A stretch of 31,792 nt of DNA from Discostella pseudostelligera (lineage: Eukaryota; Bacillariophyta; Thalassiosirophyceae; Thalassiosirales; Thalassiosiraceae), in contig JALLBK010000102.1 in the NCBI GenBank assembly GCA_036940085.1, forward strand, positions 1 through 31,792, in the 5' to 3' direction. How positions within the stretch are numbered: position 1 is the first letter of the stretch; each line of letters opens with the position of its first letter. The notes under the pieces are model-generated. The model saw only the letters and a list, made by a program, of their open reading frames with translations, had not been told where the DNA came from and did not search any database. A program made the translations under genes and the position numbers. Below, one piece after another: positions 1-8,856 of the stretch.

Positions 1-533
1 TGTTGGCAAAACTTGGTGCCGGCGGATCATGGAGTGGAACCATTGATGGCAAGACTATGGTAGTCAGCGTACTGAGCATCACTACAAGCTCAAGTCCAGG
101 TTACGCAACAGTGCGCATCTCCGAGAACGGCAACTCGTGCACAGTTGCAGACCCAGTAACAAATGCACCAACGAGGCTCCCAACAACCCCTCCTTCTTTT
201 CCCCCAACGAGCGGTTCACCATCGAGCACCCCTACTACTGCCAGTCCAACGACTAAATTGCCAACACTGAGCCCCACTTTATCTGAGTCCCCAACAATGT
301 CGCAGTATCCAACGGAATTTCCGACTGTATCACCGTCAAAGCATCCTACTATTACCCCGACGATGTCTCCAACACGGCAGCCAACGAATTTGCCTACTTC
401 TAAGCCGACCACGGCTACTCCAACAAGGCCCCCAACTCGTCCTCCGACCCCAAGACCAACGAAGCGTGTTCCAACACGTAAGCCGACTCGAAAGCCCACA
501 GTCAAGCCTACTACAAATGCTGCGCCGAAGTAG
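1..533 (+). CDS. M11-type metallopeptidase-like protein, C-terminal part (5' end outside window)
   Basis: The reading frame (codons from position 3) is open to the left edge, so only the 3' part is present. The first ~50 residues (AKLGAGGSWSGTIDGKTM to RISENGNSC) match almost exactly the C-terminal region of the complete M11 gene at 28607-30516, which carries a metzincin zinc motif. So this is probably the tail of a secreted gametolysin-like peptidase, although no catalytic residue lies in the visible part. After NSC comes a ~120-residue Pro/Thr/Ser-rich tail with PT and PTxxPT units. It ends in a basic stretch (KRVPTRKPTRKPTVKP) and then TTNAAPK and TAG. The inverted copy at the right edge has TTG where this copy has TAG, so that copy reads four residues further. 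Such tails are usually extracellular, often O-glycosylated or wall-associated. Protease identity is inferred from the paralogue; the tail alone has no enzymatic signature. Confidence 0.75.
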   Translation, partial: LAKLGAGGSWSGTIDGKTMVVSVLSITTSSSPGYATVRISENGNSCTVADPVTNAPTRLPTTPPSFPPTSGSPSSTPTTASPTTKLPTLSPTLSESPTMSQYPTEFPTVSPSKHPTITPTMSPTRQPTNLPTSKPTTATPTRPPTRPPTPRPTKRVPTRKPTRKPTVKPTTNAAPK

Positions 534-874
534 AAGAGGGATTAATGAACTGAATATGGATTTCCCCATGCAGCATGTCGTCAGTGTTAGCTGAATGTTA
601 TAGACAGGAGCATCATTTATAATTCATAAGTTGTAAATCAAATTTGTAACATATGTATAATGAAATCTGAGATGTTTCTTCTTTTATTTCGTCCTCGAGC
701 CACTCCTGCTGATCTCAAAGCGTACTCATAACAAGAAACAACTAGCCAGCTTTCTTCATCATGGCTTACAATCAGTGCCCAGAATAATGAGGAGACGCAG
801 GAAAGAACACAGAAACAGAACATATCTATAGAGGAGTAGTACTAGTAGTACTAGAGCTGGATAGAGCAGAGTAG
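80..874 (+). repeat. Left arm of a ~0.8 kb inverted repeat (partner 31040-31792)
   Basis: The arm holds the M11 Pro/Thr tail and its 3' flank. Near-identical blocks shared in inverted orientation include the segment at 80-130, the coding end, the 3' flank around 600-640 (CATCATTTATAATTCATAAG), the block near 683-712 (ATTTCGTCCTCG then CCACTCCTGCTGA) and TAGAGCAGAGTAG at 862-874. Small indels separate the blocks. The partner runs to the right edge of the window, so the true repeat may be longer. Confidence 0.85.
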
Positions 875-1155
875 AGCATATTATGGTCGAGAGAGCACTG
901 GGTACATGTCCTCTACTCCTCTGTTCTCAGCCAGATAGAAGAAGATATGCGTATCATGCGATAATGCGAATGGGTTGGTATCAACAAAGATGGTGCTTGA
1001 CGTCTGGGGACTGGAGGAGTATGGTGCTGCGGAGAAAAATAAAAAAAGCTTGTTGGAGTCAACAGCGGTTTCTTTGTTGTCTGCATCATCAACTCGTTCA
1101 GTGCACCTTTCTAGAACCGTCTAATGAAAAAGAAATCCTAAAATGATGTACTACA
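534..1155. other. Intergenic region, M11-like tail gene to ALG8 3' end
   Basis: This is the 3' flank of the M11-like gene and, on the other strand, the 3' flank of the ALG8-type gene. Up to about 874 it belongs to the inverted-repeat arm. An open frame at 883-1146 has no recognisable domain, no family resemblance and no splice partner, so I do not call it. No RNA gene was seen. Confidence 0.6.
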
Positions 1156-3346
1156 TCATGCTGAGCGCTGGGCGACGTCGCCAACCACTATCATTTGGCT
1201 ATACGAATCCAACCAGCACCAAGCAAGTCCCGTCGCACATATGACGGATGTTGCCATCAACGGTAAGAATTCCATCCTTCCACTTGGCATTAATACAATC
1301 GGGTGAATAATTTCCATAAATAGCAGCACACTTCCAAGGATCGCAAATGATATCAGATCAACTTTTGTGAGGGCGGCTGATCTCTTCTTCCTCCCCCCCT
1401 CGTTCTGATTCTGGTGCCCCGCAACCCCAACCAAACTGCCCGCTCCACCACCAGCACGATTCTTGCCGTATCCTAAATGATGCCCTTGTCGTTCCTCCTC
1501 GTTTTCCAAGATGTAGATGACACCGCACATCCACGCAATAAATATCACCGCTTTTAGCAGTAACTCTTCCGGCCTATATAGAAGCGGGAATATAGCAAAG
1601 AGACCAAACGTGCACGTTCGTATATAAAGACGCGTGGCTCGGCGGGAATTCGTTGCGAGCAGTAGCGTCATTGGGATGATTGCAGTCAGTATTGCCTTTT
1701 CGTGGACGTGATATCCTAACATGAAGCTCGATAGTGAACAGAACACCTGCACAAAATGATTAATTAGCCTTGAAGAAGTTCCTTGGACTGTGACGACACT
1801 GAAGAATTGGAAAGGATTTCAATAGGACTCACCACAGCTTGGGTAAATAATCTTCCTCCGTTACAGAATGGATCTATTAGTGACCGACTACCAATCTTCC
1901 ATGCCGTGTGAATACCCCCAGGCCACAATCCAATCAGGAGAAGTAGTGCCACAAGCGATGGCTTTGGTTCTGGAAAAGGAATGATTGAATCCAGAATATC
2001 GCGAATACTCGTGGGAAGAATTGATTTGATCTGAGACTTTTGAATAGCGAACGTCACAAGTCTGCTAATGAACAAGTAGAGTGCCCATACATTGGCAGCC
2101 CAGTAGTCATGAACCAGCTGGGATGAATAGCGATTTTTATAACAAAATGATATCGGGAGGATGTGAGTAACATTGAACGATGACGACTGAATCAAATCTA
2201 TTTTGGACTCACCCCCCTACCAAACGGAAACAATCTCTTCAAAATTTGCTGTATCTGCCCCACTGCACCAGCAGGATTGTCCTGAATCATGAATGGTACG
2301 AATGGACCGAGAAAACAAAGTAAAGTAACCATGCCGAGGACTAGCAATCTTCTCCATGAAAATAGAAGCACCACCATCGTCGTCATCTCATTTTGTCCAC
2401 TGTTGTTCTTGTCGCCGCTGATGACGCTGCGGTTATTGTTGATATTGTCCTTCTCGCTGCCATCATCATTCACCTCATTCTTTCCACCCCCAACACCGTT
2501 AGAAACGACAACGAAACAGTGCCTTCGAAGCAAGTAGACAAAGTACAGTGGCGCCAAGGTTAGGTACAAGTGTTTCAATGCGAGAAGTGCCGCAAAGGTT
2601 GCCGCGGCGAGTAATTCCCATACTACCTGCATTGGAAGTGGTGACACGGACGACGACGATGCCCTACTACTAGCACCACCGCGAACCACACAAGCAATCG
2701 AAATTAGCAACACCCCCAGTAGCATCCCATTGTATTGAAAATGAACGTGATCTAGCATGATCAGTCCAGGATTGGTAACGACGAGAATGAATGCTATCCA
2801 CGACGATGATTTTGATGATGAAGATGAAGTTGCAGCGACCGATGTTGCCGCCATGTACGCCCCCAGAAATAACACCACATCGCTTATGATAACTGTACTG
2901 CGATGAAATCGAATGCAATTGTTCGAAACTTCCATGGTCATAGATGAAGCAGCAGTCGTCGTTAAGGCCAAACACTCTTCATCTAGCCACGGCTGCGACG
3001 ACGACGATGACGATGACGCGGATCCACCACCATTAGTCACCAATGAATTAGTAATAAAATTATTACTCAAAAGATATTCAAAAAATGCAAATAATGGTGG
3101 ATAATCCAAAGTGTGTGGTGTAGTTCCATTGGCATCATAATAATACCATTCGCTTATTGGTAAGTGCCGGGTGATGGCAAGCCATAAACGATGCACATCA
3201 AAGTCGGTGGAGTGGTATGTTGGTACGAGGAGCCATTTTACGCTGGTGAGGAGGAGGAAGGTTATTATAGCGTATTGGGGTGTGAGGATGGGCAACGATG
3301 ATGCCGGCGAAGAGGAGGCGGCGGTGCTGGTGGTAGGCGGGGACAT
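1156..3346 (-). CDS. ALG8: ALG8-type dolichyl-P-glucose alpha-1,3-glucosyltransferase
   Basis: This ER membrane enzyme would add the second glucose to the dolichol-linked oligosaccharide used in N-glycosylation. Three exons are supported: 3346-2213, 2117-1833 and 1746-1156, with introns of 95 and 86 bp. Both are GT-AG and both junctions keep frame (378 + 95 + 196 codons, 669 residues). Splicing rebuilds family motifs across the junctions: FPFGRG joins LVHDYWAANVWALY, and FTQAV joins VFCSLSSFMLGYHVHEKAIL. Other landmarks are STDFDVHRLW (46-55, containing the luminal Asp expected in GT-C enzymes), LDYPPLFAFFEYLLS (from 80) and DHVHFQYNG (199-207). The HVHEK near 487 is typical of the ALG6/ALG8 group. 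STDFxVHR and SEWYY fit ALG8 better than ALG6. It is longer than animal ALG8 (roughly 530 residues) because of Ser-rich and Asn-rich inserts at about 105-117, 174-182 and in the 290-320 loop. Many hydrophobic segments agree with a multi-pass protein. Confidence 0.93.
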
Positions 3347-3785
3347 GATGGCTGTGGGGCGGCGGACGTCATGGTCCGTCGACGGTCGACGCCGTCACCT
3401 GCAGGATTCAGTTTCCCGCCATATCTTTCTCTTCCCGCCGAAAATTTCTTGGTTCCCGCCATACTGAGACCCTCGCTCAACCAAATCTTCTTCATGTCCA
3501 CCCATTCAACCAAACAACAAACCAATCTCAAAGGGCACCTCTAGAGAGAGATACTATTGTTGGGTGATGATGGGATTTATTCGACTATGTGTTAAGTAAT
3601 TACAAGAACATCATGCGAATCAATGACGGATTGGATGCAGGATACAACACCACCGAGAAGACACGAAATGATTCATAGATTCTCTTTTGGATCCGCCGCC
3701 ATTTTATCTTCTCCTTCATCAACATGTATCACTACGGTACGCCGCAGCAGGCGCTCAATACGGAACATATATTTCATTGTTTCTC
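3347..3785. other. Intergenic region, ALG8 5' side
   Basis: This lies between the 3' end of the VWA/Cache gene and the start of ALG8, both on the minus strand. It contains the TTCCCGCC cluster annotated separately and probably the ALG8 promoter. Open frames in it are unsupported. Confidence 0.6.
3412..3460. promoter_or_regulatory. Cluster of three TTCCCGCC (E2F-like) boxes upstream of ALG8
   Basis: TTTCCCGCC at 3412-3420, CTTCCCGCC at 3431-3439 and TTCCCGCC at 3453-3460 lie 66-114 bp upstream of the ALG8 start. The first and second boxes are joined by ATATCTTTCT, forming CGCCATATCTTTCTC, which recurs twice upstream of the aminopeptidase gene. TTTCCCGCC resembles the E2F/DP consensus known in plants and animals; binding here is inferred. 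Confidence 0.5.
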
Positions 3786-5988
3786 TCACGCGGTCGTCGC
3801 CCGTCGATGCCGCCATCCACGACAGGTGTGTTGCCATCGCCATCGTCGCCCGTCCATTGACGCTTTAATCGCGTCGAGTCGTGCCCTGAGTTCTTCGATG
3901 GTTGGAACATCATCCTGAATATCACCCCCCGTGCGATTGCAGAGCGTGGCAGTCGCAACCACAACCACAACCACAACCGCAACCACAACCGCAACCGCAA
4001 CAGCAACAGCGATAACAATGGTCATGTTGGGGTTCGGCTCTCGAGGACGGTCGTCGTCCGGTTCTTCTAGCTCGCTGGCGTCATTGCATTCACAGCAAGC
4101 ATTGTCATCATTCCCTGCCACTGAAAGAAATACAACATCATGTCTCGAGTCAGTTTCATATCTCAATTAGAAATAGCAAAATACGCAACACTTACAATCA
4201 TCGTTTTTCCACAAGCCATTGGAATAAACTCTCTCGGTCTGGGTGGAACAGGGCGTATGCGTCAAACCTTCATAATTGCTACAAAATCCACATGTGGCAT
4301 TTACACCTCCACGAGATGATCGCAAAGCATCGAGTTGACACTGAGTTGGCTCAATCATCGGGCATTCTTCTGCCGGTTTCACAATGAAATCGTTTTTCAT
4401 CCATTCCGTTGCATTACGATCCTTCATAATTGCTTGAAGAGTTTCCATGTACACATCAATGCCCACAACTCCCAGGAGCAAATAAGGGGTAACAGATCGA
4501 TCAAACACGGGCACTGATACAGTCGTACCCAACTTGCCATCGCTCTTGAATATGTAAGGCTCCACCCACGCAACGAAATCTTTATTGTTTTCACTGGCAC
4601 CTAGGCCAGCAGCAAACAATTGGTAGTATGCACCCATCTCCGAAATCAAGTTATCAGCCTCATCATCACTGATATGAGTCCAAATTCCATTGGTTTGGCA
4701 AGCAATCTGCTTCATGACGTCGGTATCGGACTCGTCACCAATACTGTAACCAAAAACTGTGGTCTTTCTTGAAAAGTCAGTCTAGCTCTTCTGTACGATT
4801 CTTAACAAGGGTGATTACCCTTTCAGTTTCTGCTTCTAGTTCCTCGCCTTGCTTGTATTCCGCTATGGCACCATCCGTCAGGAATATGACTGCAACGTTG
4901 CACCCAGATCCTTTAGCAGCATATGCTTCATCCTTGAATGAGTCGGAAAGTACTCGAAAGGTAACGTCGAAGGCATCGTAGAAGTTAGTTGCACCGTCTG
5001 CTTCAAGCAAGTTGATTTTTTCTTTCAACTGCTCCTTGTTTTCGTTGGATGCAACAATCAGCTGTTCCTTGTTGTCGTTGGATGCAAGAGTGAGAACGAA
5101 AGCATTGCCATTGAATACGACGATGGCAACCTTATCTGACACTGTGAGTGTGTCAATCACAGTCGTTGCGGCCTCCTTCGCTTTCTTTAATCGCAAGCTT
5201 TGCTCCGCCGATGGAGCCATACTTGCGGAGACATCTAATACTAGCACCACATCCTTAGGCCCACTTGATGCTGCTACACACCAAGGTCGGAAGCGATGGT
5301 CGAAATCCCAGCACGTAGGTTGATGCTTTGCTGGAGTCATGCGAAACAGACCGTTATGAGCTCCGAAGTAAATAGAGCCAGGTTTGCCACCGTACTCCTT
5401 CCAATATTCTTCACTACGTCGGTAGCTATCGACCATGTACGGTTCAGCTAGACGAGTGTAGCAAGCTGTTTGGATTACTTCATGATCGACTGGACTTGCA
5501 GTTTGGAGTTGATCAGGATCTTGATCGCTCGGTAGTAAGGCTCTTGGAACGGTAACTTTCGATATCGTAGTATCAATATTTACTGACCGGTAGTAATATT
5601 CGTTGAGAGATGGGGTAACAACAATCAACAATGAGAGCAAACCTGCATAAAGAAATACGAGATATAAAGTTGACCCCCCAGACAACTCACATCCGCATCC
5701 ACAGTCAGAGGTGGAGATCTTGGAACACGTCGGGTTGGGAAAGGCCGACGAGCAATCATTGTAATTGTTACTGCCACAATCACTGAGTGTATCAGAATCA
5801 CAACGCAGCATGTAGGCACGCTCGATTTCGTCACGAACCATTTTCGCCTCATCCTCGAAATGTCCCAATATGGATCGGACGATTGCCTCATCCAATCCTG
5901 CATCGGCATTGACAAGGAGATGAGAATGCAGAGTGGCGAAAGACAAGACGAAGAGATTCAATAGAGAATTCTTCTTGATCATGGTCAT
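3786..5988 (-). CDS. Secreted/membrane VWA-Cache domain protein with apparent frameshift
   Basis: The protein starts with a signal peptide (MTMIKKNSLLNLFVLSFATL) and a Cys-rich segment (63-100). A VWA domain follows, with MIDAS motif DVSASM (from 252) and FLTDGA further on. Next comes a Cache-like segment (FGYSIGDES..., LLLGVVGIDV) and a Cys-rich part. A 75-bp intron (4121-4195, phase 1) is followed by a Val/Ala membrane segment and a short cytoplasmic tail. The order resembles the alpha-2/delta calcium-channel subunit and related VWA/Cache proteins. The frame breaks at 4776-4782: TGA follows EELD, and the conserved continuation DFSRKTTVFGYSIGD resumes in another frame. Removing 4 nt (a TGAC beside GAC) would rejoin them. 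This may be a real null allele or a sequence error. Lines 5643-5690 look like an in-phase 48-bp intron that may be spliced out. The 3' stop at 3786 is uncertain because the tail is low complexity. Ligand and role are unknown. Confidence 0.78.
3955..4010. repeat. CAACC(A/G) microsatellite encoding a Val/Ala membrane segment
   Basis: This is a degenerate hexanucleotide tract of CAACCA/CAACCG drifting into CAACAG. It lies inside the last exon of the VWA/Cache gene. On the minus strand it encodes an almost pure Val/Ala stretch after MTIVIA, which forms the predicted transmembrane helix, so length changes here would change the helix. Confidence 0.8.
5034..5088. repeat. 33-bp in-frame tandem duplication inside the VWA domain
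   Basis: CCTTGTT plus TCGTTGGATGCAA occurs at 5034 and again at 5067, a 33-bp period. On the protein level ASNDNKEQLIV is followed by ASNENKEQLKE, adding 11 residues between a VWA strand and the next helix. Confidence 0.75.
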
Positions 5989-6396
5989 GATTATTATGTT
6001 TCCTTGTCGACGATTGACAATGGAATTAACTGTGAAGACAACAACATGTCAGTGACTTCGATTCGGTGCAGCGACGCGTCGGCATGCAGCAAGCAGCGTA
6101 GATATCTCTCGAGAGTGTGCACGTATTACGTCATCTTTTTTATTTCCCGCCATTCTTTGCCTTCGCGCCATATCTTTCTCATCCCGCCGTATCTTTGCCT
6201 TCGCGCCATATCTTTCTCATCCCGCCGTACGACATGTATCGTATCTTGCTTTGCCAAGCTTTGCCTTTTCCACCACGCGACAATGACGTGGCGTTCCCGC
6301 CATTATTCGGTGCCGATGTCCGTCATCCATCGAACATCGAAGCTCCATCCACCAAAATCAGCCACACAAAAATCCAAGCCGCAGCACGTCACATCC
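5989..6396. other. Divergent promoter region, VWA/Cache and aminopeptidase genes
   Basis: About 400 bp separate two divergent starts. The region holds a TTTCCCGCC box at 6143-6151, another TTCCCGCC at 6294-6301 and a 38-bp tandem repeat between them. The aminopeptidase frame is open through this region, but it contains no conserved protein sequence, and the ATG at 6397 begins a convincing targeting peptide. Confidence 0.55.
6155..6230. repeat. Two perfect-period 38-bp tandem repeats in a promoter
   Basis: Units 6155-6192 and 6193-6230 differ only at the last base. Each contains CTTTGCCTTCGCGCC, ATATCTTTCTC and ATCCCGCCGTA. The core CGCCATATCTTTCTC also occurs upstream of ALG8 at 3417-3431. 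Confidence 0.85.
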
Positions 6397-8551
6397 ATGA
6401 AGCTTTCCGTCCCCCCCGCCATACTGAGCATCCTCCTTCGTGGTTCCTCCACCACCTTTGCTAGTGCCTTCCTCGGTAGCAGCAGCACCATCAGTGGTCA
6501 CGCTTCCATTATTTCATCGTCGTCGTCATCTTCCCGCAATAATTTTATCCATTCTGTTGCCAACAACTTGCGCGGCGGCGGCATCAACAACAACAGCATC
6601 AACAGTATTATCTCTTCTTCATCATCAACATCATTAGCCATGACGACCGACAAACTCCGTCCCTTCAACACATGGACCTTTGATAAGCATTGTGAATCCA
6701 TGTCGTGGACTCCAGCATCGGACATTACTCTCACTGCCACTCATATCTCTGCTACTGACTCATCATCATCATTGGCAGCATTGGAGCAGGCTGATTTGAT
6801 CATTGTGGGAGTCTTTGCTCCCCCCAAAGATGACGATGACGTCAACAAGGACGAAGAAAATGATGAAGAAGAGGAGGTTGTTCCTCCGATTGTCTTTTCG
6901 GGAAAGGCCAAGGAATTGGATGAGTCACTCGGTGGAGCCCTAACTGAATTGGCAGCAGAAAATTCCAAGGCATTTCAGAATGGAGGCTCTGCCGGTAAAA
7001 TGACACCTGTGGCACGGATTCGTGATGGAAATGTGACGAGAAGATTTGTTCTTTTGGGATTGGGACATGAGGAGTCAAAGAAGAAGGAGGTGGATGAGAA
7101 GAGGGAGAAAGATGATGGTGCTGCTGCAGTTGCTGGAGCGGGATTAGTGACCAAGGCAGCCAGTGCCATAGCATCGGCATGTCATGATCAAAAGAAGGCA
7201 ACCACCTGCCATGTCCTTCTTCCGCTCTCGTCACCTCTCACTACGGATGTCAGCACTACGTTGCAAACCTTCTCCACCGAATTTCATTCCAATCTCTACT
7301 CCGACAATCGATACCGTACTGGGAAAAAGATTGAAGTGAAGGCAGAAGATGTCAAGAGTGTCCAACTCTTTCTCGAAAGCGACGTCTCCTCTGCTTCGGT
7401 GGATGATTCCACTCTAGCATTATCCATTGCCACCGGAATCCAAATTGCATCTGGTATTTCGCTAACACGTGATATTGTCAATGCTCCACACAATGTTCTC
7501 AATTCGGAAAGTTTGGCCGAAACCGCGAAGAGGATTGCATTGGAAAGTGATGGAGCTATTACTTGTGAAATATTGGGGAAGGAGGAGTGTGAGAAACGGG
7601 GTATGGGTGCGTATTTGGGTGTAGCGAGAGGAAGTGAGACGGAACCTCAGTTTATTCATTTGACGTATAAGCCGGCGAGTGGTGACATCAAGTGAGTTGT
7701 GGCTTTGTTGTTTGGTTTGGTTTGGTTTGGTTGGGTTTTGGGTTTGGTGTTGCACGAGAAATGCTATTTGTTGGTCATCTGTTGCCTCAATTTTGTTGGC
7801 TAAACATCTTCATTACTTCATCCTCATTCGGAATGACAGGAAAAAGGTTGGCATCGTAGGCAAGGGACTCCTCTTCGACACGGGCGGATACAACATCAAA
7901 ACATCCATGATGGAACTTATGAAGTTTGACTGTGGTGGTGCCGCCGCCGTCCTTGGGGCCGCACGTGCCATTGGCAGTACCAAACCCGAGGGCGTTGAGG
8001 CCCACTTCATCGTGGCGGCATGTGAGAATATGATCAATGCTCGGGCCATTGTTCCCAGTGATATATTAACGGCAAGTAATGGAAAGACGATCGAGATTTT
8101 GAATACTGATGCTGAGGGACGCTTGACATTGGCGGATGCATTGGTCTTTGCTGATAAGGAGTGTGGTTGTGAGAGCATCATTGAATTGTCGACGTTGACG
8201 GGTGCATGCATGATCTCTCTTGGTAAAAAGATTTGTGGTCTCTGGACGGACAATGATGATCTCGCCAAGGAGATTGAGGATATTTCGAAGCATACCGGGG
8301 ATAAGGCCTGGAGGATGCCCATGGCCAAAGAGTATGCTGACTCGTTGAAGAGTAAGATTGCTGACATTTCCAACTTGGGAGATCGATATGGTGGTGCAAT
8401 CACGGCAGCTCTTTTCTTGACGGAGTTTGTTGATAAGAAGAAGCCCTATGCACACATTGATATTGCTGGACCTGTGTGGGATGATAAAAGTGGAGCTACG
8501 GGATTTGGAGCCAAGCTTGTCACGGAGTGGGTGCGTAGACAAGGGGAGTAA
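6397..8551 (+). CDS. Leucine aminopeptidase, M17 family, predicted plastid-targeted
   Basis: This metallo-aminopeptidase removes N-terminal residues from peptides. Exons are 6397-7691 and 7840-8551, with a 148-bp GT-AG intron that rejoins DIK to KKVGIVGKGLLFDTGGYNIK (phase 2); the product is 668 residues. The metal and active-site set of the family is present: K440 and D445 in VGKGLLFD, K452 in GGYNIK, D462 in MKFDCGG, and D522, E524 and R526 in the signature NTDAEGRL. I chose ATG 6397 because MKLSVPPAILSILLRG is signal-peptide-like. FASAFLGS follows, with the ASAF cleavage motif (F25 at +1) of diatom plastid presequences, and then a Ser/Asn-rich transit-like stretch. An internal ATG at 6640 (MTTDKLRPF) precedes the conserved N-terminal domain and could make a cytosolic form. 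An acidic insert (DDDDVNKDEENDEEEE) sits in the N-terminal domain. The intron carries a short TTTGG repeat. Confidence 0.95.
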
Positions 8552-8856
8552 TATGTAGTAGGTGCACGTCATCGGGCAGCAATGACGAGAGAGCGAACAG
8601 CGAACTGACTGGCAAATAGCTTTGGGCTGACAAAAGTATGCCGATTCACATAGGATAGGTTGAAATAGTCCTCATGATTGCAGGGTTTCATGGTCCATGA
8701 TCACTCTGCATTGAATGTAGGTACCATTGACTACAATCAATTCAATTCGTTGCCTGCCCATGTGATCATATCTCTCGGAATTGATACATTGCATTATCCG
8801 ACGACTCAAGAATCTAAAATTTGATTATTCATATATGTTGATATATTGTGCAATCA
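8552..8856. other. Intergenic region between convergent 3' ends
   Basis: This lies between the aminopeptidase stop and the PHD-protein stop. It is AT-rich near 8800-8850. I see no gene or structured element in it. Confidence 0.6.

Noticed and set aside
883..1146. 87-residue open frame on the plus strand
   Set aside because: No domain, no family resemblance, no signal peptide and no splice partner. It lies in 3' flanking DNA partly shared with the inverted-repeat arm.
3623..3918. Open frames at 3623-3918 on the plus strand
   Set aside because: They overlap the 3' end of the VWA gene and its promoter-side neighbour, and have no recognisable sequence.
4700..4830. Intron explaining the break in the VWA gene
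   Set aside because: The best GT-AG pair (AAAG-GTAATC to GTTACAG) gives the wrong phase and would delete the conserved VFGYS strand. A 4-nt frameshift fits better.
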